Source of the DNA: Oxyruncus cristatus
Taxonomy: Eukaryota; Chordata; Aves; Passeriformes; Cotingidae
NCBI GenBank assembly: GCA_013399855.1
Contig: VXAY01004360.1
Coordinates: forward strand, 49,579 to 113,578
Direction: 5' to 3'
DNA length: 64,000 nt
Below the pieces are notes generated by a model. The model was not told the DNA's origin and made no database searches. It worked only from the letters and a program-made list of their open reading frames with translations. The position numbers and the translations under genes were made by a program. This document shows, one piece after another, positions 23,901 through 36,460 of the stretch; the first letter of the stretch is position 1; each line of letters starts with the position of its first letter.

Positions 23901-25371
23901 TGTTGAATGCTGATAGCAACTGAAGTTTGGCCGACAATAGCTGACCAACCTGAGGTGGAACTGTTTTGAATGAGAAGCTCAAACTGGACAATTATGGTTA
24001 AATCCTATTAAAAAGCAAACCACTGTTTTGCCCTAATAACCCAGAAACCAGCCTAGTCCTGTTTCAAAAAATTGGTTTCAACTACAATTCATGCCACAGA
24101 TCAACAGGAACAACTCCTCAACTCTAGTTGCTTTAACTTATCAACTGCTTTACATTTTAATAACATTTATTTTAGACTTTCCAAAGCACTATACTTGACA
24201 ACACACAACTTCCAAAGCTACTTGGCAGTGCTTTAAATTCTCAAGTAGTATTTCTGAGAAGAATGAAAATGGGACCATATCAGAAAATTTTTTTGATTAT
24301 TTAGTTTACCTCATTAATAAAACCAAAGTAATTAGATAGGTGTACCCACTTGACAGGTAAAAACATTGATGAAATATTATTTACTTTCATATGTTTTAGG
24401 CATCATGCAATCTCAGTATTTTCCTTCAGTTTCATTCCCCAAAGATTCATAATACTGTTTGAAATGTGCCTCCCTTTGTCACTAATGGTCCCAGTGATCT
24501 TTCATATCTCTGTTACTGAAGTTCAGAATATGAAGTAGTGGATACCTGAAACCCTGCTTAAACTGAGGGAAAATACTTATGCTGCATTTTTCACTGTTTT
24601 CTTCTTGGTTTATCTTTCAGCTTTGTTCTTATCACTGGTCCCACATCTGGGCTGTAGACAGTCAGGATGCTTATTTCTTCAACCACAAGCAATGTGTTGC
24701 AATCAATGAGAAAGTTTTTCCAGTACCTCAACAGCAGACATTTGATGGTTTTCTTACTGTGATATTAAATTATTTACCAAGATAATATGTATATATAGCT
24801 TTATTCACTGCTACGACATAACACATATCTCCTCTTTACCTTAAACTATCCACTCTTACACAGGGATTCAGTGCCATTCCCTCTGCTCCACATCCTGTGA
24901 CTACATCATTGCTAGGGAAGAAAAGGTCTTCAGATAAACCTGAGACACATGCACATTTGTGCATTTATAATGCACAAATCTGTGAACCCATACTCCGTAG
25001 TGCAGAGAAACTCTTCTTCCACCTAAGCAGATCACAGAGTGTACTGTGAGAAAAAAGGTGCTTGGCTAGATCCAAAAACTGGATACATCTACGAGTTAAA
25101 CTGCCAGTCAAAGAAAGCAGAAGAGTCAAGACCAGTGTTACAGTCCAGTCATGGGAGCGTTGACATCTCTCTCAATTGGAAGAAAAGCTGGTGACAGATG
25201 CACTTAGGTTGAGGGGCTAGAGATTAGTTATTGAATCTGACTCAAAGTCTTTAAAGCAGTAATGTTATATTCTACATCTCCCGCTATAACGTACACCTGT
25301 GGATTGTCTTTGGTCAGAGCCTACTGTCTGATTAATCTGAGCAAGGCAGGGCAGTGTTCCCCAACTTCTTC

Positions 25372-25391
25372 TTTTTTTTTTTTTTTTTTTT
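25372..25391. repeat. poly-T tract (20 T)
   Basis: Uninterrupted T run after CCAACTTCTTC. It could be a reversed poly-A tail of an old insertion, but no body is recognised beside it. Confidence 0.95.
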
Positions 25392-26613
25392 ATTCAGTAG
25401 AGTTTGTCTCTAGTTCTTGTAGTCCTGTAGAGATATCCTTAATACAAACAGGCTGCACACAAAGCATAACCCATAACTATGCTAAACTTATTTTTACTTT
25501 GCCTTTTCGGTGGGACCAGTTTGAAGTCTGTACACTAGGAAGAAGATGGGCCTTCAGGTTCACGGATTTGGATAATTCCTCAGAGGTTTTCAACCTTTCT
25601 TCAATTTATAGACTCCTTCAATTTCCACTGGACCTATGTAACCTCTACTGACACTAGGTATTTAAGCACGGTGACAACAGATTTTTGATTTGTTACTTTT
25701 TGTGGACCCCCTTATATATGTCCCTCTGATGAAGTTAAAACTACTGTTTCAGAATGTAAAATGAAATTCAAGACTGCTTGCAAAACAGGAGACTAACACC
25801 TCATTTTGGAAGGCTGAAGGCCAAAAAGGCCTGAAAAATAAGCAGAAGAGAAAAGGCGAATGCTAGACGTCACTGTTTGGCTCGGAAAAGCCTATAGTAC
25901 TTGATATGTCGCAGTTATTTAAATGTTATATTTCTTCATTGTTAACGAAGACACGGGCTCCCTATTTTTGCTGTATCAGACCCTGGGATTACTATGTTTT
26001 GTAACTTTATTTACAGTGTTCTTCTGAATAACATCTAAATGTAACATTTAAAATACATATTGTGAAAACTAATTTGTGAAAACTAAGCCTTGATTCGGTG
26101 TCCTAATGCTTTTAAAGTGTTTGACCCAGCTCTGGTTTCCGCAGTTTTGTTCCCCACAGAAAATTTAAAACATTTAAATCTGGAAAGCCCCCCTCATCAG
26201 CTTTGAGGTGTTAAAACTCTTCCCAGCGAGTTATTTTACACTCAAACCCCTTGTACCTCCAATGGCAGTCACAAAAATAAAAGCCAATTTGTGAAAAAAA
26301 GACTATAGCTTTGAAAGGCAATTTCTTTATTCTGCATCTGATTACTGTGAGATGTTGAACAAAACAGTCTGACTTCCCTGCTGCTGGCATGGGAGGTCTG
26401 AGAACAAACTATGGAGCAGTGTGTTCTAAAGTGGGCCTGTGCTGAGAGCTTTGTGTTGTTGAAAAATGTGCTGATTTATAGTGATTTATGTAACCATGCT
26501 GTTTCTGTCTGATAGCTGCTTGAAAGGCAGATGTAGAAACCTCCAAGCTAGGAATATTTTGTTCCCTCCAGGCTTATCTACAATGGGAAAATTAGTTAGA
26601 CAATAATAATACG

Positions 26614-26616
26614 TAT

Positions 26617-26669
<53 letters not shown>

Positions 26670-26670
26670 C
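26614..26670. repeat. (TA)n microsatellite flanked by TATG/TACA
   Basis: Roughly 20 TA units, entered through GTATGTATGTGTG and left through ATACACATACA, so the flanks are roughly self-complementary and the whole could extrude as a hairpin. Chance ORFs here encode YIYIYI stretches on both strands. Confidence 0.97.
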
Positions 26671-26882
26671 ACCATTGTGTATAGATATATATCCACACAT
26701 GCAGGCTCTAATACGCAAAGTCATATCCCCATGTGTATTCAAACAAAGGCAATGATGTTTAAATATCCACAAGTTATAGTCTGCCTTAGAGAGCACCCAA
26801 ATCAGCTGGTCTGTCTTGGTTAGTCTGCTTCATTAAAACACCACTAATTTTTTCAATAGTTATTTCATCACTCTTCTCCTTA

Positions 26883-26946
26883 GGAATGAAGCAGGAGGTG
26901 GCCCTGAAGGGTCGCTTCCAACTCAGCATATTCTATGGTTCTCAGG
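26883..26946 (+). repeat. CR1 3' terminal fragment, plus orientation
   Basis: About 60 bp resembling the extreme CR1 3' end in sense orientation: AGGAGGTGGCCCTGAAGG, CGCTTCCAACTCAGCATA, then TTCTATGGTTCTC. The terminal TTCTATGGTTCT repeat is typical of CR1 ends. It is very short, so a strongly 5'-truncated insertion or an old remnant. Confidence 0.7.
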
Positions 26947-29900
26947 TACATTTACAGAACAAACTCTACTCTCATCCCAGTGCCATGGGAAAGCATTCAG
27001 TCCTAGCACTGAATGGTATGGAAAACCTAGGTTCTCCTTATCCTTGTTATTTACAATGGTAGGGGCAGATACCTTCAAAATGACAATTTCATATAACTGC
27101 TGTATTTAACCTAACTTTAACAGATTAGTTCATCTTGTACTGTCCTACTAAAGAAAAACAGTCCTTCTTGACTGTTTCATGACAAGCTCAGACCCGCCTA
27201 CTTCAAATTGGGACTTCCTTCTTTTTACAGACATACAGGACATCACCATTAAGGTTAAACTTCCTTAAGCACCTTCTGAGGCACCATTTTATTGAAAAGG
27301 ACCCTGTTAAACCTTTGAACAGACATCCACCACCACCACCTTTTCCTCATTATATTTCATGTAACTTTCCATGTGTAACTTAAGATATCAGACCTCTTTC
27401 CCTATAAACTTCAGCAAGGATGGTTGAAATCAACTAGAGTATGCAATTTCACTGAGTGGGAAGGTGGGGTTTGAGTTTGTTGTTCCTAATGTGGTGGTGG
27501 TTATTATTTTTTTTTATCACTCATGGATCAGTACTCAAAGTCAGCTTCTAGTTACCTACCTATCAATTAGAACAGTGTTTTGCTTTGCTTCCTCAGTGCC
27601 CCAGAGTGCCACAGAGCTTTTGGAGCCTCGCTGCCAAAACTACAGTCTCCTCTTGTTATGACCAGCACAGAAAATTATTAAACAGAGTTGTGCTTTGATT
27701 GATATGTTTTGCTTTGGTATGTTATTTTTTAAATGTTTATTGCTTTAACAGGTGTTTTTTTAAGTGACCTCTACTTTGCTGTATTGATGGAGGGATGGAG
27801 GGGAATGACTGCCAGCACATCCATCATTTCTTTTCACTGCTGCTTCACAAATTACTAAAAAAGGCAAAACATCTAAATTGTTCAACCATGTAAACTAGGA
27901 AGGACTGAGCTGAAATTGAAGCAGACTCTGACACATGTTCTTTCTTGCTCTGACAAAAGGATGCACATCAATTTATTACATGTGAATGACAGAAAACGCT
28001 ACAAGAAAAACTGGTCCAAATCTGTTCCTTTTTTTCTCCCTTTATCTTAAAAAGAAACTTAAAGGTAGTGCATCATACCTCTTGAAGGGCTATTCCCTTG
28101 AATAGCTCAATTCCAGGATCTGGCTCCAGCCCTACTGAGGTAAATACACAGACACCAACAGGAGCAGATTTGGGTCCTACTGAGTAGCACTCAGTCCTGG
28201 TGAATTACCCTTTCAGAAAAACCTTCCACTGATTCATTTGACTGCTTTCACAATGTAGTCTTTGCAAGTGCAAAACACTTACTTGAAATGAGTCATGTCA
28301 GAAGCTGCAAAGTCTGAGCGTTGGAAACAATGTATGAACAACTTGTTGGCATTGACCCCATATAAATAAAAAAAAAAAAGTAATAGTCTTAATTTTCAAA
28401 ACATGACAAAAATCATCAGTGACACTAAAATACTCTTTATCTGACTGCATTCATTCCCTTCCAAGATGAGGGCTCCTCTGTATTTCATGAAACCACTTAT
28501 TTTTGCAAACAGAGCCTATTGTAGTCACTGTAGAAGAAAACAGTCAACACATTTATTTAGGAGAAATAAAATGCACCACAGGGCAAATAGACTGCAACTT
28601 TTTTTTTTCTTTCAAAAAACATTTAAACTGATTTTTCAGGGGTAAAAAAAAAATCTTCCTGTGACTTTTATTATAGTTATTTTGAACTCCAGGTTAACAT
28701 AAAAATCTGGTTTCTTTCATTTTGCAACATCAAAAAAGTTAAATGCTACCTAAAGTAAGGGTATGCATTGCCTGGAAATTGAACTGTAGATTGGAATGCA
28801 AAACATGACAATCTTAGTACAGTGCTGAAAGCAACAAGGTGTTACCCTTTGTATGTAAGCACAACTGCTAACTAGAGACATCTCAGCCATTTTATTTTGT
28901 CAGTGTCCAGTGACATTACTTCTCTTGGTTTTGGAGTATTACCAGCAAAGTACAGTGGTTCAGCAGAGTCAAACACCTACAGATATACACACTTTTGGTT
29001 ACCAGAGACAAGACAAACTAGCATAAATTTAAACTGAAACTCAAATTGAAAGAGTTTCTAATCTGAAGGTATTCTGCTCTGCATGTACTGCAATCCACTA
29101 GTTGCTAAGTGTGTCATGAGTTCAGTGTTCTGCATTTTTCCCGAGTCATTGGTAACTTTATGCCCTTCATTCTTGTGGTATTGTTATTCATAATCTTTTC
29201 TTTGGCAAGTTGCTGTCATATATAGTGTATCTTCTCAGTTGTCAGAAGTCACACAGGGAGAAAATAAACAGAGAAACAGTGGGATGCATTGTCTATGTAT
29301 TGAATTATTCTCTAGTTTACTTAAGCTTTTCGTATAATGACCCATCCTTCAGAATACAAGTGAATTAACACAACCATCCTGTTAGCCAGTTTCCTCACAC
29401 ACTGCTAATCTGTCTGGTTGGCGTCTTTTATAACCTTAGCTACAATATGGGAAAACAGACATGTTTCGCTTTTTAATGTAGTTCAAAGACTGCTTATTTG
29501 AAAAATACCTTGGTTTCCAAAATGTTGAAAAACTATATTAAAATGCAAATAAAATCTAAATCAGATCAACATTTCTATATTTGAGGGGTTTATTTTAGGG
29601 TTAAAGGATATCAGCACATACCCTTTAAAGTGTCTGAGGTAGCTTAAAACAATAAAACTAAAAGCGATGATCTATAACTCAAAACAAGAAGCATTAGGTT
29701 GAACCGCTGGAACAAAGGCCAGAAACCTCCTCATCCAGAACATAGGACATGCAAAACCCTGAAAATGAACTTCTAGATGCTCTGAAACAGTCATGTGCAG
29801 GGTAAAATTCCTACCCCTGGAATCATGAAAGGGGGACCTCCTTTCCAGCTCACCTCTGATCTCCCACCACTACCTGCTGAAGCAACTACCAGCTCTCCAC

Positions 29901-32900
29901 ACCAGTCCAGCTGCATTTACACTGGGGGATGTCAAAAAGAAAACTTCATAAGAACCACTTTCTTCAGTGAAAAGGAAATAGTTCATTAAATGAATAGGGG
30001 GACCCCCTCAAAAGCTAAAGTTAAACAGTACTAGATGTTGTGTTGCAGACTTCTAGGGTACAATCTCCCTTTGTGGGGGACAGAAAGGTTCAGCTAAACA
30101 GGGCTTTTCTATATCTGAGTTTCTATGCAACTCTATTTAATGCCTATCATGATCGGCAGGCAACTGGCCACCCTCCATATGGCTTGTTGCCTTCCCTTCC
30201 TAGGGAACTAAAGAACACAGAGGGCATCTCAAATGACGAAGACACAGTATGAGACAATATCACAACAGAGCATTTCTTTTTAGAATTTAAATCAAGTAAG
30301 CAACTGATTCACGCAGTGCAGAAACTCGATAAGACATCAAAGGTCTAATCCCCAAGCCATACAGCTAACTTGCTGACAATAACTGCAGAGCTCTAACTCT
30401 CTTACATTTATCACTGCCATCAGCTCCTTCAGAACAAAGTATTTGGTAAAGAAGGCAGGCAGCTGAGTCTGGGAGGCAGATTTTTCTCTTGTGAAACTGT
30501 TGATCTTAAAACAATATGTTGCTAGGTTTAAATAGTCATCTTTAAAAAGAGGAAACATGCTAAAAGCTAAAAGTTAAATAGTACATATTTGGAATATACA
30601 AGGATTTAACAAGCCAGTCTAATGAGAAAAAAACACTTTCCATAGGGACGTAAGAACCTGTAAGTGGTTTGCTCAAACCACTGGCAGTTCTATTTCCTCC
30701 CAACTTTGGGGTTTTATGGAACTCTTGTATGTTTGTTTGTCTGTTGAGCAAAAACAGTTTTCCTTTAATTTAAGCCATTGTTTTCCAAGGAAAAAAACCA
30801 TTAGGAAGCCATTCATTTCTAATTATTACAAGGACTTTTTCAAAACAAAAAACCCTTGAATCTGAAAAAAAATTCTGTGTTTATCTAGTAGTGGATAGAA
30901 GGGGTCAACAAACCATGATCCAAACCAGACAATTTACAAGAATAAAACAGAATTTTTCCAAGTTCTGTGTCACATTTTAAGTGGCCTCCGCTTTCTTTGT
31001 AACTGAACACATATTTCTTGCTGTTGTTTGCCTTCCACACCAGCTGGCTTTTAAATGTGTCCTAAAAGATTACCCAGCAATCCCAGGGAATGTAAAAGAA
31101 ACCTTGTACTTGCAGTACAACCCATTAATCCCTTTCCACTGTGGATCTGCATGTGTGACATTTATTGATAGCATAAGGAATTGTTAGGGATGATAAATCC
31201 AATGGAGGAGAATTTGCAGAGGTTTTATTTGAGTTCGGTGAGCGAAGACCCCACAACAGCTGACGTAGTACCAAAAAATCCCCAAAGAGGCTGTGATGAC
31301 AGTCACACATACTATTGCAGATGAAGGATCAACAATAGAAGAGACTACTACACTTCAGAAGTAAGAATAAAAATGTTTGGTTTAAACGTAATGGAACTGA
31401 GAACACACCAAATAAGATCATAACAATCATTTGAGACCCTTTCATGATAAAAATCACCTATATCGCAGATTTTGTTGAGGTTTCTTTTTTTTTTAATGGG
31501 ATGCAATCAGAATTAATTTTTACACACTTAAGGAAGCCTAGACACTCTATATTAGTGATAAGAAAATGCTTATAAGTACTTTGAACTTTGAAAATACAAC
31601 AGATAAAAAAACCCAGACCTCCAAAGAACAGGTATTTCATTTTAATTAGATTTTTCTCTCACCACACAAAGTGGAAGAATAAAGGCCCAACACGTTCCAG
31701 CTCTGACCAAGAACTTATATAAACATCATATTTCTACAGACCAACAGTGAAGATTTCTGCAGTCCAAAGTCCCTTATGCAATATTTTATATTTGTGGCTT
31801 CTAGTCATACTAGAAAAATCAGAGAATCTTATCCTCTCAGATTATTTTTGTTGGAAGTCTATAATTACTCCATGTTAAAGATATTGTGGAATTGACCAAC
31901 AAAATAGAGACAGGGGTGGCACCTATGAAATATTTTCCCATTTCACTATGGAAAATAGCTGCTCGATATGGTTTTACATGGATTATAACATTTGGAAGAA
32001 TATGTAACAGAGCCCATCCCTTTCTAACAGGCAGACCCATCCCACCAACTCTTCATCCTCTTCCTCCTGTGTTACAAATTGTTGCCTTTCTTTGAGTGTG
32101 GGACTTGGCTTACGCAAATCTTGTTTTGTCTCTTGGTGCTTGTGAGGCCAAGCAGAGCAACCACAGCCACAGTTTTGTTTCTCTGTTGTGTGTAGTGGCC
32201 TGGAAAACCAGAAGTCAGATGGCTAATTTTGCCCAAATTTCATTGACATGGGAGGAAGAAAAGAAATAGTGAAGCCATTTTAAAAGAAGTTTAATCTTTT
32301 CTCCCTGTCCACTGCCTCACAGAGAGGAAGAAGAATATATTCCACAGCAGATGCATTTTTATCTCCCTTTGTATTGTTGCCTGAGGAAAAAGTACTTTAG
32401 GTGATTGGATTAAGGGCAATTGCCTCCACCCCTCTTTGTAGGGAGAGCCTGGCCAGCAACCTAAGGAGAATTACAAGCTGACCACCACAGCCCACCACTG
32501 ATGCTCTCTGTGGACAGCCCTTGACCACATTAAAAAACAATCTGGATGAGTATGACAAATGTCAGTGCAAATATATACAGCCATGAATATGGCTTGGACT
32601 ACATAAACAAGGGTATTTTTCAGACACCTTGGCAAATGTAACTGACTGTTCAGAAAACAGAAGAGAAAAAGTTTTATGTGAATTCAGTATGCCCATATTT
32701 ACTACTGGAGAGGCCTTCTTCTCTTTAAGATATAGGCTTGGGGACACAAAAAATTTGTCCTGTATCAGATCTAGAACAGATTGCCTTTGATACCTGGACT
32801 AAGTTATCCTTCTGTCATCGCAGAGTCTGTCACTTGCTCTGCTGGATGGAATCCACTAGGCTTGTATCCCTAGTCACCTCTTAGAGCATCTGAAGGCCAG

Positions 32901-33309
32901 GCCTCTCTGTTAATTAAAGTTCCCTGAGGTCCACCACTACTGCAGTCTACACCACAGCTCCACCCACAATGTGTTCAGAGCAGCATTATTAGCTGACTCT
33001 GACACATCTGTCATAAATTTATTAGCACTGGCTAGGACTCAGGTTCCCAGGTAGGAGAGTATGTTGTGCTCTGTCTGACAGGAAGAGGTGCCAAAGTACC
33101 ACAGACTGCTGATTCAAACAACTCCAAACACTCTGCGGCATTTTCCCTTTATCGAAACAACCCATAGAGATGGCTACACTTTTAAATAATTCTTTTAGAT
33201 TCACATGTTTCAGAAAGTTAAAAATCTAAGTCCTCTGTAGCTGCAGTTGATACCCAAATATATGTTCCCACAACTTGCCATTAAAGGAGAGAAATTCTAC
33301 TAGCATCAG

Positions 33310-33440
33310 TTTACAGACAGTGAATTTAGTCACAGAGATGTGGTGGCTTGTTCAAAGTCACAGAGGAAGTCTGTGGCAATGCTGGGAATTAAACACAGGA
33401 CTCCAGAAACTCATTACTGTTTTTTTAACCACATGTGTCA
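33310..33440 (-). repeat. MIR-type SINE relic, minus orientation
   Basis: Anchors in order on the plus strand are TTTACAGACAGTGAATTTAG, TCACAGAGATGTGGTGGC, TTGTTCAAAGTCACAGAGG, GCAATGCTGGGAATTAAAC, ACAGGACTCCAGAAAC and TTTTTAACCACATG. They parallel the antisense MIR pattern (tttacagatgaggaaac, gaggcacagag, cttgcccaaggtcacac, gcagagctgggattcgaac, ccaggtctc, cttaaccac). Such copies predate the bird-mammal split or are close to it in age. Called from a remembered consensus; needs alignment. Confidence 0.65.
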
Positions 33441-34370
33441 TCATTCCAAATGTTCTTTCCTTGCATAAGATTTAGTCATGGCTGAAATAGGCCCAGTTCA
33501 TTAACAAAGCAAGAACCCAGCAAGAGAAACGGTATGAATCCTTCATAACTGGTACGTGGATTTTCTTGTTGAAAAACATTTGAGGATGTTTTGTAAACTA
33601 AATTATGACCTTCTTTGTTTCCATTAAAAAAAAAATCTTCACTGAAGGTCATTTTTAATGCAATCTAGGATGATGTTCCAAGGAAAAAGCATGGCCTGAG
33701 CTCTCTTGGCTCAACACATTATTAGTTCTCCCAACAGTGATATTGGTACTGATTGGTTTTTCAGCTCTTTCTGTGCAAGTTCTGAATTCAAGATTCTCAC
33801 ACAGTTCTCCTCCACTTCTGAGCCTAGAAGAGTAGAGGAAAGCAATAATACATTCAGTTGTAAGAGGTATATAACTGCAGTGTTCCTTTTCAAAACAACT
33901 GTGTCTCCTAAAAATCAAGGCAATATTTGTAGTCAGAACTCCACTCTTTCTACCTGCAATGAACTGGCTGAATCACAGACTTTGTAAAGCATTTCCTAAA
34001 CCATGAATGATAAATGTAATAAGAGAAAAACATTAAAAAAGTGCTAAAGCCACAAGATAAGACTCTAAATGAGGCCACAGACTTGACTTTAGTTCACTTG
34101 GGCTTATTTATTGCTAAACATTGGTTACTTGTATTTTCTGTGTCAGCTTAATGCACTGTTTTATTTAGTTATGGGGTTTTTAGCCTTAGGAGCACCTCAG
34201 TTTCCAGATACTTCTTTATGTAGCTGTCAGACATATAGAAACACTGTCATCATTGTTCATATATCCATGAAAACACAGAATAGATACGATACAATAATGT
34301 TTCTATAGCAAACCAACACTGTTAAGGCAGAGGTGTATTTTTCAAGGTTTTTCTAAATATTTTTCCTTAC

Positions 34371-34441
34371 CACTAATTTTTTTAAAGATGTACCATAATG
34401 TTTCTCCACAGCAATATTTCAACCAAATTGCAGACTTACCT
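34371..34441 (-). other. candidate recursive splice site with RS-exon
   Basis: On the SMOC2 sense strand a pyrimidine-rich stretch (about 34442-34460) ends CTCAG at 34440 and is immediately followed by GTAAGT, so a 3' splice site and a consensus 5' splice site share the junction. A further good donor, TAGTG|GTAAGG, lies at 34371/34370 and would define a 69 nt RS-exon. This juxtaposition is the known architecture of recursive splice sites in very long introns of flies and some vertebrate neuronal genes. The motif is directly visible; function is inference. Confidence 0.35.
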
Positions 34442-35969
34442 GAGAAAAATAGAAAATACTCCAACCAAGAAGGATATTTTTCTTAACAAGCTTTCCATAC
34501 CTGAACACCTCAATATTTGTTTCTCACAGTTGGAAAAGCAGAGATGACTAGAATGACGAGGAGCTGATATCATGATTCATCTGCTGCACACCATGCTTTT
34601 AATATCACAACAGCTATTAGATAATCAAAATAAATGACAGTGGGAAGTCTTGACACAGAGTAGGCAAGATGTATGTCTGTTTGCTGTTCTTAGAGGAATG
34701 AAGCTGTAAACTGACAAAATTCTTTGCCCTCCTTGCACTAAAAGTTTTATTAAGGAAACTGGACTCAGCTTGAAGTTGAAAATGTTTTGTTTCTGTAAAA
34801 TATTGTTGAACCACAAGAGGATACAAGCTAACTAAATATGGAGCAAGGCATGTTTTTGTATACCAGCCCAAAATATTCTGTTACTGATTCATTGGTAACT
34901 TATGACTGGTTTGGATATAATCTTAACCAACCATCGTTGGTTTGGGGAGGTGAAATGACATGAGTCAACTGTAATTAATATGATAAAGAACAGCTCACTT
35001 TTATTGCTTAAGTCAGTCCAGTCAAAGCTTTGCTTCTTGCAACAATGTTCCAATCTTAGCCTTTCAGAAAAGGCAGATCCAAAGAGCAAGTTCTATTTAT
35101 CATAAAATTTCTTTCTCTCTAGCTCAAAAACATAACAGAAGTGGATGTACAAATGGAAGTGAAACATAATATCACATTTTCATGTGCACAGGACACCCAA
35201 AGAAATGACAAAAGCAGTATTTTTCCATATGGCAGATGTGTTGCATACACAGCTTCATAAATTGTTGCTTCCCATTACTAAACATTCTTCTTTCTTCTTC
35301 CCATTTCTAAGTCTAAAAATCATGTCAATCAAGAGATATTCCAAGATCTCTCAAAACAGCTGACATAACCCTGAACAAGAACCCAACGAAGATCTTGTGC
35401 TTTGGCAACAGTAATGTCACACACAAAAAATATTACGAGAAGCACTGGAAGTGACAGAAACTATTTAAAAATAGAAAAAAATTGTATGAATAAATTTAAC
35501 CAGTAAATTTTAAGACTATATCTAACAATTCCTGCAGAAGTAGTACAGACAAATGTCAGGTTTTAAGATGAATCCTGAACTCCAGATAAAGGAGCAGATG
35601 ACCTGGCGCAGACAATAGAAAGGAGATGGAGTCCATCTACTGTTAAGCATATATAAAATTCCAGTAGAGAGAGAGTGAGTAGTAAGTCTGGGGAAAACTT
35701 GATTATTAGCAATGAAGATTATATCTTTAAACCTTAACTTGGACTGCCTCAGTTCTCAGAGGGAGAGAATATACACTGTTCTCTAACTGTAAAGGTGCCT
35801 AGCTTTTAAGTTTTGGGGTTGTACAAGTTTCCTTAATCACCATGTAGGTTGACTTTTACCTTTGAGTTTTTCCTAGTTCTCTTCTCCTTTTGTTTACGTG
35901 TAATGTGTAAGCTAAACATTTTATATAAGTTGTGTTCTGGCACAGCTTAAACGGATTATCAGCTTGAGT

Positions 35970-36460
35970 ATCATAGAATCCTAGAATGTCCTGAGTTGGA
36001 AGAGAGAGACAAGGATCATCAAGTCCAGCTCCTTCTCCTGTGCAGGACTATCCCCAAGAGTCACACCATGTGCCTGAGAGTATTGTCCAAATGCTTCTGT
36101 AACTTTCAGCAGGTTTGGTGCTGTGACCACTTCCCTGGGAAGCCTGTCCCATTCGTTCTCTGGGTGAAAAACCTTTTTCAAATTCCAACCTGAAGCTCCC
36201 TGACACAACTTCAGGCCATTTCCTTGGGTTCTGTCACTGGTCACCACAGAGATCAGTGCCTCCCCTTCTGCTTCTCCTCCTGAGGAAGTTGTGGACCATT
36301 ATGAAGTCTCTCCTCAAATCTCCTCTTCTCCAGGCTGAACAGACCAAGTGACTTCAGCTGCTCCTTGTATGGCTTCCCCTCTAGGTCCTTCACCATCTTC
36401 ATAGCCCTCCTTTGGACACTTTCTAACACCTTTATATCTTTCTAAAATTGTGGTGCCAAT
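35970..36460 (-). repeat. CR1 retrotransposon, 5'-truncated, minus orientation
   Basis: The longest repeat in the window, about 490 bp. It opens TCATAGAATCCTAGAATGTC, then GAGTTGGAAGAGAGAGACAA, GGATCATCAAGTCCAGCTCC, the AAACCTTTTTCA and CCAACCTGAAGCTCCCTG blocks, CTCCTCTTCTCCAGGCTGAA, GCCCTCCTTTGGACACTTTC and ATATCTTTCTAAAATTG. This is the antisense CR1 3' UTR and end of ORF2 region in proper order. No usable reverse-transcriptase ORF remains. Confidence 0.92.

Larger units (their letters stand above)
20907..33300. other. intron 1, right of exon 2: no gene seen
   Basis: AT-rich intronic sequence. Apart from the poly-T at 25372, the TA repeat at 26614, the CR1 tail at 26883 and a short CCA run near 27330, I see nothing with family resemblance. 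An octamer-type ATGCAAAT occurs at 29543-29550. ORFs such as 25262-25651 are chance. Confidence 0.7.

Noticed and set aside
26486..26823. ORFs with YIYIYI repeats on both strands
   Set aside because: Translation of the TA microsatellite.
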